DNA of 64,000 bases from Pogonophryne albipinna (Eukaryota > Chordata > Actinopteri > Perciformes > Artedidraconidae): assembly GCA_028583405.1 (NCBI GenBank), contig CM053260.1, positions 25,642,147 through 25,706,146 on the forward strand. Reading direction: 5' to 3'. Both the position numbers and the translations under genes were made by a program. The notes beneath the pieces were generated by a model, which worked only from the letters and a program-made list of their open reading frames with translations, was not told the origin of the DNA and made no database searches. Below, in pieces: positions 35,286-59,645 of this stretch (the first letter of the stretch is position 1; each line of letters opens with the position of its first letter).

Positions 35286-35645
35286 TGCTATAACTGCCGA
35301 AGAAGAAGTCTATGACGCTATCGCGTAGATCTACGTTCTTGCGTAATGCGGAAGTGGGCGTGGTTAAATCTAAACTGGGTTGGAATAACGATAGACGCCT
35401 CCGGCGGAGCCCTGCGTGGTGCACTGGCTCTCGGTAAATAGGCGTTAAAAAAAACATTAAAAACCTCCATAAACATAGCCCTATTAAGACCCAATAAAAC
35501 CCCTTTTAAAAGCGTTATAAAAGCTCTGTGAGGACAAGACTGTTTTAAAAGACTGGTTAAAAAGTGCAGGACGGGGCTGGACCACGGAACGGCGGCAGAG
35601 TATGTTAAAAAGCAGATCTCCCCAACCCAGGATCTCTGGAGGGGG

Positions 35646-35647
<2 letters not shown>

Positions 35648-35696
<49 letters not shown>
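35648..35696. repeat. (GT)n microsatellite, spacer of unit 2
   Basis: Equivalent of 12466-12520. Confidence 0.95.
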
Positions 35697-35698
<2 letters not shown>

Positions 35699-36471
35699 AG
35701 AATGTGTGCAGGTGTTGTGTGCGTGTATGGAGCTCGTCCCAATGGAATCAGTAAAAGACCTTAAATGAGAAGGGGATCTAAAATGGTTAACTTAAGAGTG
35801 ATTCCAGTTCTGTTAGTTAAAACCATGCATTAAATACATTTAAAAGTGAAAGTGCAAGTATTAAAACAAAAGTGCAATAATAAAAGGGGGGCACACCGGG
35901 TTAGTAAAATCGTATAAAATGAACTAGATGTCACTGGAAAATAAAAACCACTAAGATCAAGGTCAGGTAAGCTTAAAAGATTCCAAAGCACAGGTGTTTT
36001 TTTGCTCTGTTTATTTTAATAAAAAGGTGGCAGGTCGGTGAAGAGTTTCTCTCTGCGGGTGGTTTTCTGGCCTCCAGATAATAAAATAAATAAATAAATA
36101 AAAGGATCGCTCCTCATGTGGCTTTGATTATGATTCTGGATTATTTGCAGTCTATTGAGGAGTGGAAACAACCACCTTACAGAATCAAAGGAGCCAAACT
36201 AGAGCTGGTGTCAGTGTCACAAACGTTTAAAGCATTTTTCTGAAATAATGTTTTTATTTTTCGAAAACATCAGCAAAGCTTTGTGCAGCCTGCAATAACA
36301 CACAAAACAACTCAATGCTGAGTGTCCCCATAATGGAGGTCCCCATAAGGGGAATAATACATTTTAGGGTGAAGACTTGGTTAGGGTAAGGGTTAGGTTG
36401 AGGAAGAGCGGAAGGGTTTGTGGGAGCTTTAAAGGTGAAAAAGCAATGAAGTGAAAAAGATGTACAGTATC

Positions 36472-42565
<6,094 letters not shown>

Positions 42566-43693
42566 GGTGCTGCTGTCCGATGCTGAGATCCTCCGTCAGA
42601 TTATTAAACTGGTCTGTCTCTACAGTTCGTTGGTACGAGCGTTGTGTTTTCCAATTACTGTCGTGCCTTACCTTAAATCTTTCTACGCCCAGCTTTCTCT
42701 CTGCCCTTCCCCTTTTTCTTCCGCTTAGTAATTAAAGCTCCTTCCTCATTATATTTAGCTTTTTTGCTTTCACAGTACACAGGAAATAAGTTGTGAGAAA
42801 GAGAGACACAGAAAAATACACTTTGGATTATCAGGAGGTCCCTGACATAAACACAACATGTCTGAAACTTAGAATAAACATTTCAGAAACTTCACTATCA
42901 TTCCTCATTTGGTTAATTAAAAAAAAATCATAATCAGAAATCTGACTGGTCCCTAATGTCAAAATAATTAAAAGGGTAATAAAATGACTTTTTTTTATCT
43001 GTGAAGGAAAAGTGTTTTTAACCAGAAGCTGTTTTTAACGATTACATTGGTAAGTAGAACATTATAGTAATCATAAACCTCCACTGTATGAGTGTTTTGC
43101 AGCATTGCATCTGTCTTGCTATATTAAAAGGTCCCATGTCGTGCTTTTCTGGTTATTACCCGTCCCCTTGTGTGTTATGTAGCTTTGTATGCATGTAAAC
43201 GGTCTGCAGAGTCACAAACCCTCAAAGTACACCCTGTAGTGTTGTTTTACATTTTCCCTTTTAATGGACATTTTATAGCATACAGAGAGCATATTCTCTA
43301 AATTCTAAGTCAAGTCAAGTTTCCTAACATTGAAGTCTTTATCTGGTAAAGACTGTTTTAACTTTCCTTTTCTTAAGGTCATTCTGATGTAGTTTTATCT
43401 TATGCACACTCATTATCCAGAGATAAGTTTTGGTTTCCAGTTGTAAAGAGCTGTATTCGTAAATCCATCAGGAAGTAAATCGACTCGGCTAGAGGAAGTC
43501 TCTAAAATGCTCTCTACTAAAAGAAGAACTGCAGTGCTCTGTAGCTAACCAAAAAAACAACAAACAAACCTGAAAACAATTCTTTACAATCTTTAATTAT
43601 GATCGGAGCATCCCTACTGAGAGACAATAACAAAAGCAGACTTACTGAACCTAAAATGTCCTTAGCAGACGTAATACTTTGGAAAACCACACG

Positions 43694-44201
43694 ATGACTA
43701 AAACTAAAACAAGAAAAACATGTTTTAAATAAATCAAAGGAAACTTATCTTGTAAAAACTAACATTTATTTTAATAACTCATTGAAAATTCACTAACTTA
43801 TTATAAACTAAAACTTAACTAAAACCAATTTAACTAACACTAAAAACGAACTAACTAAATATAACAACTAACTAAAACTATCAATCAAAACTTGTCTTAA
43901 CTCACTGACTTACTATGAACTGTAATAACTTTAAACTAAAACTTAACTAAAACTTTGTGCCCCGTGCTCTTACGGCCCGAACTGCATTGCGGTTCAGTCG
44001 CTTCGCTTTGCAACTAAAACGTATCTTAATAACTCATTGAAAATTAATTATAAACTATTAACTATAATAACTTTAATCTAAAACTAAACTAAAACAACTA
44101 ACTAAAACTAAAACTATCAATCAAAACTTGTCTTAACTCACTGACTTACTATAAACTATAATAACTTTAAACTAAGAACTAACTAAAACCAATTCAACTA
44201 A
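43694..44201. repeat. AT-rich degenerate AACTAAAACT tract, unit 3
   Basis: Near-identical to the tract of unit 2. No gene is seen. Confidence 0.75.
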
Positions 44202-46343
44202 CTAAAACTGTGTGCCCACTACTCTTAAGGCGACCCAGTTCTCGTTGGATCCGATAACGCTAAGAGGCTGCGACGGTTTGGGAGGCGGGGGAGGCAGGAG
44301 TTTCACGGTGGCGATGGGAGGCAGGCGGGCGGTCTTTAGGATTTCTGGCAAACACTCGGACTTGATGAGGACGCGATTTGGCCAAGGTTTGTAGCCGGAG
44401 AAACCCTGGTCCCTGGCGGTTTCCTCAGCGGGGGATCCGGGGTTTTGGGAGATGGGGGGCAAGTTCATCCGCTGGTTCATGTCTCCAGACTCCGACTTCC
44501 TGAGTTTCTCTTTAGCCTTCAAGTGGTCCATCTTCAGGGTATTTTTCAGTCTCTCAATCTCCTCCTTCAGGTTGTCACACTCTGCCTGGTACATCCAGAG
44601 GCTACCCTTGAACGCCATCACCTCTTTGCTCAGGCGCCTGTTTTCCCAGCTGAGCTGCTGCATCTTCTGAATGGCGTCGTTCGGCCGGCGGGCCAACATG
44701 CGCCGGAGCTCCTCGATCTCCTCGTCCTTTTGCTCCAGGAGACGTACGTTCTGAGATTTCCCAGTGAGCAAATACAGGCGGTGCTGGGCCTTCAGCACTT
44801 TCACATAGGCATGAGGGCTCTTCTTCTTCTCCCGAGTCCACTCCCGCCGCGAAATGTGTTCACGCGCACCCGGCACTTGAACGTTGCACTTTATCTTGAG
44901 CATCTTCATCTCCAGACACATTTGCCTTTTTTGGAGCTCATGTTCTTTGATGGTGAGTGTCGCCTGGTTGAGTTTCAGCTGCTGCTGCACCTCAATATTG
45001 TCTCGTGCCTGCAGCTCTTTCTCCAGCGTCTCCTTCTCCGCTGCCATCTTGGCCAACTTCTTCTCCGCCAGTATCTGGTTCCTGTCGGCAGAAACCACGC
45101 ACATGTCCTGCTTCGTTTTGCTTTCCACCTGATCCTGGCGGCCTTTCCACACCTGCTTCCTCAAACAGCGATTCTCCATCCTCAACCTGGCCATCTGCAC
45201 CTTCTGAACCTTGGCCTCTTGGAGTTTCTTATCCTTTTGATCAATAATTTGCTTGAGCTCAGATTGCTGCGCCTTGTCCTCACACTGCTTTTGCAGAAGG
45301 AGGTTTCTCTCCGCCTCCACTCTGTCAGTATGGGTTTTCATCTGCGTTAGCATCTTCTCCAGCTCCACGTTAATGGCCCTCTGTTTGATGATGTCTTGGA
45401 AACGGGCGTTAGTTTCATGCATCGTCTTGCTCTCTAGATTTTGGAGTTTAATATCCCCATCACGCTTCTTCTTCACTTCGACCTCCATGTGTTTCCTGAG
45501 GTTTTGCTCCTCCAACACCTTGTCGTCGTGCGTTTCTGCTGCCTTGATGAGGATTCTGTTTTTTTCAAACAATACTTGATTGTCGACTTTCAGGTTTGCA
45601 TACTTAATTTCCCACCCCACTATTTGATCCTTCATGTGCTCGTTCCTTTTTTTTAAATCATGTATTGTTCTGTTGTTAACATCGTCCTGTCTTCTCAGTT
45701 TGTTCAGCTCCTCTGACAGTCTCTCACACTCCTTTATCAAAACCTTCACTTTTTTTTTGTATTTTAATGCAGACTCATTAGATTCTTTCGCATCCTTCTC
45801 ACGGGCTGCCACTTCCTTGTTTTTCTTCCTAATAACCTCTCCCAGCTCTTCAATTCTTTTGATGCTGAAGTTTTTAAGGCCGGTCAGCTCTTCCACATCA
45901 TGAGAAACTTTCTCCACCAGCATGTTCAGCCTCCTGTTCTCCTTTGATTGGTTTCCAAAGTGTTCTGCTTCTTTCTCCTTCACTTGGCGGAGAGACTTCT
46001 CCAAAACGAATTTGTTCTTATACTCCAGATACTTTCCTTTGTAGAAGGCAGCATTCTCGTCAGAGACTTTCTTCCCACTCGCTATGTCACCTTTTAGTTG
46101 CCGGATTTCAACTCTCGACTTGTCCACTTCCTCTCTCATTATTTCGAATGCGCGCGTCGGATTTTGGACAGTACGCTTAGGGTAAGCTTTCGTCTTCTCC
46201 TCTTTTTTCAGATTCATTAAGGAAGATATATTCCTTTTATGCTCTGCGTTCTGGTTCATCAAATGTTTCTCATTGATTTTGTACCTGTCTATCGCCTCCT
46301 GCTGGGCAACAATCCTGGCTTCACGGTCGTTGGACGGCTTCAT
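44202..46343 (-). CDS. intronless coiled-coil protein, CFAP58-like (tentative), copy 3
   Basis: An intact 713-codon frame. It differs from copy 2 by scattered replacements, for example MKDQIVGWEIKYA for MEDQIVGWKIKYA, NRILIK for NRVLIK, FQDIIK for FQEIIK and TQMKTH for TQTKTH. The substitutions are conservative and none breaks the frame. Architecture and start codon are as in copy 2. Confidence 0.72.
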   Translation of the reverse strand: MKPSNDREARIVAQQEAIDRYKINEKHLMNQNAEHKRNISSLMNLKKEEKTKAYPKRTVQNPTRAFEIMREEVDKSRVEIRQLKGDIASGKKVSDENAAFYKGKYLEYKNKFVLEKSLRQVKEKEAEHFGNQSKENRRLNMLVEKVSHDVEELTGLKNFSIKRIEELGEVIRKKNKEVAAREKDAKESNESALKYKKKVKVLIKECERLSEELNKLRRQDDVNNRTIHDLKKRNEHMKDQIVGWEIKYANLKVDNQVLFEKNRILIKAAETHDDKVLEEQNLRKHMEVEVKKKRDGDIKLQNLESKTMHETNARFQDIIKQRAINVELEKMLTQMKTHTDRVEAERNLLLQKQCEDKAQQSELKQIIDQKDKKLQEAKVQKVQMARLRMENRCLRKQVWKGRQDQVESKTKQDMCVVSADRNQILAEKKLAKMAAEKETLEKELQARDNIEVQQQLKLNQATLTIKEHELQKRQMCLEMKMLKIKCNVQVPGAREHISRREWTREKKKSPHAYVKVLKAQHRLYLLTGKSQNVRLLEQKDEEIEELRRMLARRPNDAIQKMQQLSWENRRLSKEVMAFKGSLWMYQAECDNLKEEIERLKNTLKMDHLKAKEKLRKSESGDMNQRMNLPPISQNPGSPAEETARDQGFSGYKPWPNRVLIKSECLPEILKTARLPPIATVKLLPPPPPKPSQPLSVIGSNENWVALRVVGTQF

Positions 46344-46495
46344 TGTGACTTTATGTGAGAGGAATTGATCCTGTGTTTGGTAAATCAGTCGTCGCTTGTG
46401 TTTCTGAGTGTATTTTCTGTGAATCTCACCTCACCTCAGGCTGCAACTTTTACCTGATGAATTCTGAGGCTTTGAAGATCACCATGGTTGCAATG

Positions 46496-46542
46496 TGATG
46501 TCATCGCAGTATGTGATGTCATCGCATTCTATCATGACATCA
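46496..46542. promoter_or_regulatory. three CRE-like motifs upstream of coiled-coil copy 3
   Basis: Same three motifs and spacing as in unit 1. Confidence 0.4.
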
Positions 46543-46590
46543 CTGTCCCTTGTTCTTCTTTTCTTTAATCATCTTTTTCTTATTATTTTT

Positions 46591-47745
46591 TCACCAAATA
46601 GTACAAATACATATATATTCAGCCTTTTCAGCAATTGATGGGAAACTTTCAACTTTTATTTGTCCGTCCTTCACAGCAGAATAATCACATGCAGAGGAGC
46701 TGGGATTGGTCATCAGTGCCTCAGCAGCTTCACCAGAGCCGTTTCTAAAGTTGATGGTAGAGTAACGCAGCGAGGCAGAGGGGTTTGTGGGAAAGTTGGC
46801 AGTGGAATAAATCGTGGTTGATGAATTTCCAGAGTCTGGCTTCTGGGGGCGCTCCTGTATTTCCTCGTAGATATCCTTCCAGGAAAGAATAGAAAACACA
46901 ATTCATCCAACTTTTCAACTTCATCAACACTTTTAAAGTAACTTCAGATAAGTAGATTTCCTTGTGCATATCAAATAATAACTCAGGAAATAATGTCATA
47001 CCAAGTACTAAGACATGTTTTGCAAGGGGATCAAATACTTATTTCCCACAGTTAAATGCAAATCAATTTTTATCTTTTATATGATGTCAATTTCTGGATT
47101 TTCTTTTTGATATTCTTACTCTCACTGTTCAAATAAACCTACCATTACAATTATAGACTGTTCAAGTGGGCAAACTTTCAAAATCTGCAAGGGATCAAGT
47201 ACTTATTTCCTCCACTGTACATACTCTAAATATATTATATAGTGAAACATTTTTGTTCTAGCTACTCAACAGCGTGTTTATAATCGTTAAATACAATACT
47301 ATAAGTACATATTTTGTATTTAAAGGTCCCATGTCATGGCCATTTCTACTGATCATATTTCCATTGTTGAGGTCTACTAGAATAGATTTAAATTGTGCAA
47401 TTTTCCAAAATCACATTGGTTTCTCAAACAGCATCTCTGTGTGGTATGTGTATTCACTCTCTGTCCTAAACGGCTTGTTGGAGCTCCTGCGTGTTCACAC
47501 GTCACAGAACCCAGGAAGCAAACAATGGAAAAAGTGTGCTACCAAGCAAGCGTACTCGCGATTGAGAAACACCCTGTTTCTGTGAGAGTGAACATCCCGT
47601 TTGAACTCAGAGCAGATTTTGTTGATAAAATATATTCACAGATTGGACTTGAATCTGAAATCGTCTTTGTTTCCTTCGTCACATGTGATGGAGGTTTTAG
47701 CTGTTCTGTACGCAGTTTGATTAAATGGTCCTTGGCAGCCTGCAG
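46591..47745 (-). pseudogene. receptor remnant Y, unit 3 (further deletion)
   Basis: Tail exon at 46591-46881. The Ig fragment at 47577-47745 has lost 20 bases relative to the other units; the deletion joins GATTGGA to CTTGAATCTG and removes the FFCKVNG segment with a frameshift. This supports non-function of the Y Ig exon. Confidence 0.72.
47025..47219. mobile_element. Tc1-like terminal remnant, unit 3
   Basis: Copy of the unit 1 remnant at the equivalent place. Confidence 0.55.
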
Positions 47746-47999
47746 CTACAAATAAAATAGAAAGTAAAAAATGCAAAATGTTGTTATGTGCTTCACTGGT
47801 ACAAACAAAATAACAAGAATAAACCATGAAATAAAATTTGAGTATTTGATTTCTGAAGTTTTAGGAAATATCTGTTATGTACAATCTATAGCTAATTCTG
47901 TAGATAGATTAAATAGATCCTTGCAGCCCCCTTCATCTGCAACACAAAAATCGAAGCACAACTTTATACCAAGTTGATTTCTGTGATAAATTGTATTTG

Positions 48000-48488
48000 G
48001 GGGGCGCCTTTCATAGCACCCAAGGACACCTTACAGGGCATAGGGGAAAGGAACAATTAAAACAGTGGATTTAGTGAAATATCAGCCGGGGTAAAACAAG
48101 ACAAACAACAGTAAATGGACTACAGAAGGACACAAAAGCACACAGGGTACAGTATATAAAGAAAATGCCAGTTTGAACAGGTGGGTTTTGAATGTTGTTG
48201 GGAGCCGAGTATCTGAAAGCTCGAGCACCCATGGTTTTGAGGCGAGAGCTTGAGACGGTGAGAAGTCCTACGGAGGAAGAGCGGAGGGTGCGGGAGGGGG
48301 TGTACTCCTGAAGGAGGTCGGTGATGTAGATGGGGGCAAGGTTATGGAGAGCTTTCTATGTGAGTAGAAGGTTTTTGTAGTCAATACGGTAGCGTTCAGG
48401 AAGTCAGTGTAGCTGAGTGAGAATGGGGGTGATGTGGTCGGATGAGTTGGTGCGGGTGATGATCCGGGCAGCAGAGTATTGAGGAGTG
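48000..48488. repeat. unclassified fish interspersed repeat, unit 3
   Basis: Copy of the unit 1 repeat with an internal deletion of about 40 bases after AATGTTGTT. Confidence 0.5.
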
Positions 48489-49433
48489 GAAACAACCACC
48501 TTACAGAATCAAAGGAGCCAAACTAGAGCTGGTGTCAGTGTCACAAACGTTTAAAGCATTTTTCTGAAATAATGTTTTTATTTTTAGAAACATCAGCAAA
48601 GCTTTGTGCAGCCTGCAATAACACACAAAACAACTCAATGCAAAAGTAAACCTTTTTTTATTATCAATATAAAAGCATTTTTTACATATACAAATGGAAT
48701 ATAGCATTGAATGATATTGTAAATAACAAGTGACATAATTTATTCATGTGTAAAGTCAAAAAAATAGGAAGGATTTCAAAAAGATGAATGAAATAAATGT
48801 TGCATGACATTTTGTACAGTTTACACTATACAGTAAATATATCACAGTTTGAGGCTGTGGGGAAAGGTTGCAGTGAAAGGGCAGATTAATGAGATGATGA
48901 CTGTAATTACTTGAATCTAAAATGCATACATTTGATTCAGTATGTTCCTGTAGCATTCAGTAATATAAGCGCTCATCTTTAGCACAGATGTTATTTTTGA
49001 TTACACAAATGTTTGACATACATACAGAGAAGCACACAAATCAAGAGTTTTGTGATCGTAACGATGAAGGTTGAACTCATAATGAATGTTTTGCCAACCG
49101 ATCCTTATTCTTCTAAACCCTGATTTAAAGTATTATTTCTGTAACAATATACTAAACCATGCTCCCACATACATATGTTACTACGAACCCCTGACTTTAC
49201 CATAATGCAACAAACCTGCTGCCCAATTAAAACAGTATGTTTCTAACCTTCTATCAACCACACCTGTATGAAATCATATCACATGTTTGGGGATCAGTGC
49301 AGATAGGACTTCAAATCAAACAAAGTAAACTATGAAATTATTACTGAAGTGTGAAGCCTGGTTTGAATCCAAAAGCAATGAAGTGAAAAAGATGTACGGT
49401 ATCTCAGGTCTGCTGTGGGTGATTGACAGTAGA

Positions 49434-49691
49434 TTAGGGTGCAGATTGGGCCTGGTCCCTCATTGTAGAATATGTGTCACAATCAACTTCAGCAGAGGTG
49501 TTGTGAGCCGTGATGGTGGAGTACTCAAGCGAGGCAGAAGGGTTTGTGGGAGCTTTGAAGGTGGAGTAATACGGCAAGGCAGAGGGGTTTGTGGGAGCGT
49601 TGGCAGTGACATAAAGTGACTGAAGTGCAGTTCCTGGACCTGTCACCTGGGGGCGCTCCTGGATCTCGTCATAGGCACGATCCTTCCACAG
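49434..49691 (-). pseudogene. receptor remnant X, unit 3: lone truncated tail exon
   Basis: Same as unit 2: intact to the premature TAA, with no LINE and no upstream receptor exons. Confidence 0.75.
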
Positions 49692-49815
49692 CTGAGTGAG
49701 AAACAGGAAGGATATTTATAAGCATCCTCATAATGAAGCACTCACCAGTCGGCAGAAGTTATAGCTAACATTAGCATTTATTTAAAAACAGAGCTGTTGG
49801 AATGACTGTGTTAGA

Positions 49816-52424
<2,609 letters not shown>

Positions 52425-52474
<50 letters not shown>
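52425..52474. repeat. (GT)n microsatellite, spacer of unit 3
   Basis: Equivalent of 12466-12520; the 2.4 kb insert ends directly in it. Confidence 0.95.
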
Positions 52475-52476
<2 letters not shown>

Positions 52477-53260
52477 AGAATGTGTGCAGGTGTTGTGTGC
52501 GTGTATGGAGCTCGTCCCAATGGAATCAGTAAAAGACCTTAAATGAGAAGGGGATCTAAAATGGTTAACTTAAGAGTGATTCCAGTTCTGTTAGTTAAAA
52601 CCATGCATTAAATACATTTAAAAGTGAAAGTGCAAGTATTAAAACAAAAGTGCAATAATAAAAGGGGGGCACACCGGGTTAGTAAAATCGTATAAAATGA
52701 ACTAGATGTCACTGGAAAATAAAAACCACTAAGATCAAGGTCAGGTAAGTTTAAAAGATTCCAAAGGACAGGTGTTTTTTGCTCTGTTTATTTTAATAAA
52801 AAGGTGGCAGGTCGGTGAAGAGTTTCTCTCTGCGGGTGGTTTTCTGGCCTCCAGATAATAAAATAAATAAAAATAAATAAATAAAAGGATCGCTCCTCAT
52901 GTGGCTTTGATTATGATTCTGGATTATTTGCAGTCTATTGAGGAGTGGAAACAACCACCTTACAGAATCAAAGGAGCCAAACTAGAGCTGGTGTCAGTGT
53001 CACAAACGTTTAAAGCATTTTTCTGAAATAATGTTTTTATTTTTCGAAAACATCAGCAAAGCTTTGTGCAGCCTGCAATAACACACAAAACAACTCAATG
53101 CTGAGTGTCCCCATAATGGAGGTCCCCATAAGGGGAATAATACATTTTAGGGTGAAGACTTGGTTAGGGTAAGGGTTAGGGTTAGGTTGAGGAAGAGCGG
53201 AAGGGTTTGTGGGAGCTTTAAAGGTGAAAAAGCAATGAAGTGAAAAAGATGTACAGTATC

Positions 53261-58009
<4,749 letters not shown>

Positions 58010-59137
58010 GGTGCTGCTGTCCGATGCTAAGATCCTCCGTCAGATTATTAAACTGGTCTGTCTCTACAGTTCGTTGGTACGAGCGTTGTGTTTTCCAATT
58101 ACTGTCGTGCCTTACCTTAAATCTTTCTACGCCCAGCTTTCTCTCTGCCCTTCCCCTTTTTCTTCCGCTTAGTAATTAAAGCTCCTTCCTCATTATATTT
58201 AGCTTTTTTGCTTTCACAGTACACAGGAAATAAGTTGTGAGAAAGAGAGACACAGAAAAATACACTTTGGATTATCAGGAGGTCCCTGACATAAACACAA
58301 CATGTCTGAAACTTAGAATAAACATTTCAGAAACTTCACTATCATTCCTCATTTGGTTAATTAAAAAAAAATCATAATCAGAAATCTGACTGGTCCCTAA
58401 TGTCAAAATAATTAAAAGGGTAATAAAATGACTTTTTTTTATCTGTGAAGGAAAAGTGTTTTTAACCAGAAGCTGTTTTTAACGATTACATTGGTAAGTA
58501 GAACATTATAGTAATCATAAACCTCCACTGTATGAGTGTTTTGCAGCATTGCATCTGTCTTGCTATATTAAAAGGTCCCATGTCGTGCTTTTCTGGTTAT
58601 TACCCGTCCCCTTGTGTGTTATGTAGCTTTGTATGCATGTAAACGGTCTGCAGAGTCACAAACCCTCAAAGTACACCCTGTAGTGTTGTTTTACATTTTC
58701 CCTTTTAATGGACATTTTATAGCATACAGAGAGCATATTCTCTAAATTCTAAGTCAAGTCAAGTTTCCTAACATTGAAGTCTTTATCTGGTAAAGACTGT
58801 TTTAACTTTCCTTTTCTTAAGGTCATTCTGATGTAGTTTTATCTTATGCACACTCATTATCCAGAGATAAGTTTTGGTTTCCAGTTGTAAAGAGCTGTAT
58901 TCGTAAATCCATCAGGAAGTAAATCGACTCGGCTAGAGGAAGTCTCTAAAATGCTCTCTACTAAAAGAAGAACTGCAGTGCTCTGTAGCTAACCAAAAAA
59001 ACAACAAACAAACCTGAAAACAATTCTTTACAATCTTTAATTATGATCGGAGCATCCCTACTGAGAGACAATAACAAAAGCAGACTTACTGAACCTAAAA
59101 TGTCCTTAGCAGACGTAATACTTTGGAAAACCACACG

Positions 59138-59645
59138 ATGACTAAAACTAAAACAAGAAAAACATGTTTTAAATAAATCAAAGGAAACTTATCTTGTAAA
59201 AACTAACATTTATTTTAATAACTCATTGAAAATTCACTAACTTATTATAAACTAAAACTTAACTAAAACCAATTTAACTAACACTAAAAACGAACTAACT
59301 AAATATAACAACTAACTAAAACTATCAATCAAAACTTGTCTTAACTCACTGACTTACTATGAACTGTAATAACTTTAAACTAAAACTTAACTAAAACTTT
59401 GTGCCCCGTGCTCTTACGGCCCGAACTGCATTGCGGTTCAGTCGCTTCGCTTTGCAACTAAAACGTATCTTAATAACTCATTGAAAATTAATTATAAACT
59501 ATTAACTATAATAACTTTAATCTAAAACTAAACTAAAACAACTAACTAAAACTAAAACTATCAATAAAAACTTGTCTTAACTCACTGACTTACTATAAAC
59601 TATAATAACTTTAAACTAAGAACTAACTAAAACCAATTCAACTAA
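59138..59645. repeat. AT-rich degenerate AACTAAAACT tract, unit 4
   Basis: Near-identical to the tract of unit 2. No gene is seen. Confidence 0.75.

Larger units (their letters stand above)
30526..35412. mobile_element. 4.9 kb segment bounded by ~125-bp inverted repeats, unit 2 only
   Basis: The left arm 30526-30649 (GGGCTCCGGGGGGCGTCTAT ... GGCAGTTATAGC) is repeated as its reverse complement at 35286-35412 with only a few mismatches. The interior has no transposase or other convincing ORF; it carries TA/CA-rich low complexity (30860-31210), a 70-bp minisatellite (31961-33647), unclassified unique sequence and a common fish repeat (34343-34500). It may be a large non-autonomous DNA transposon. 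No clear target duplication is visible, because the left arm abuts hAT element A. Confidence 0.55.
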
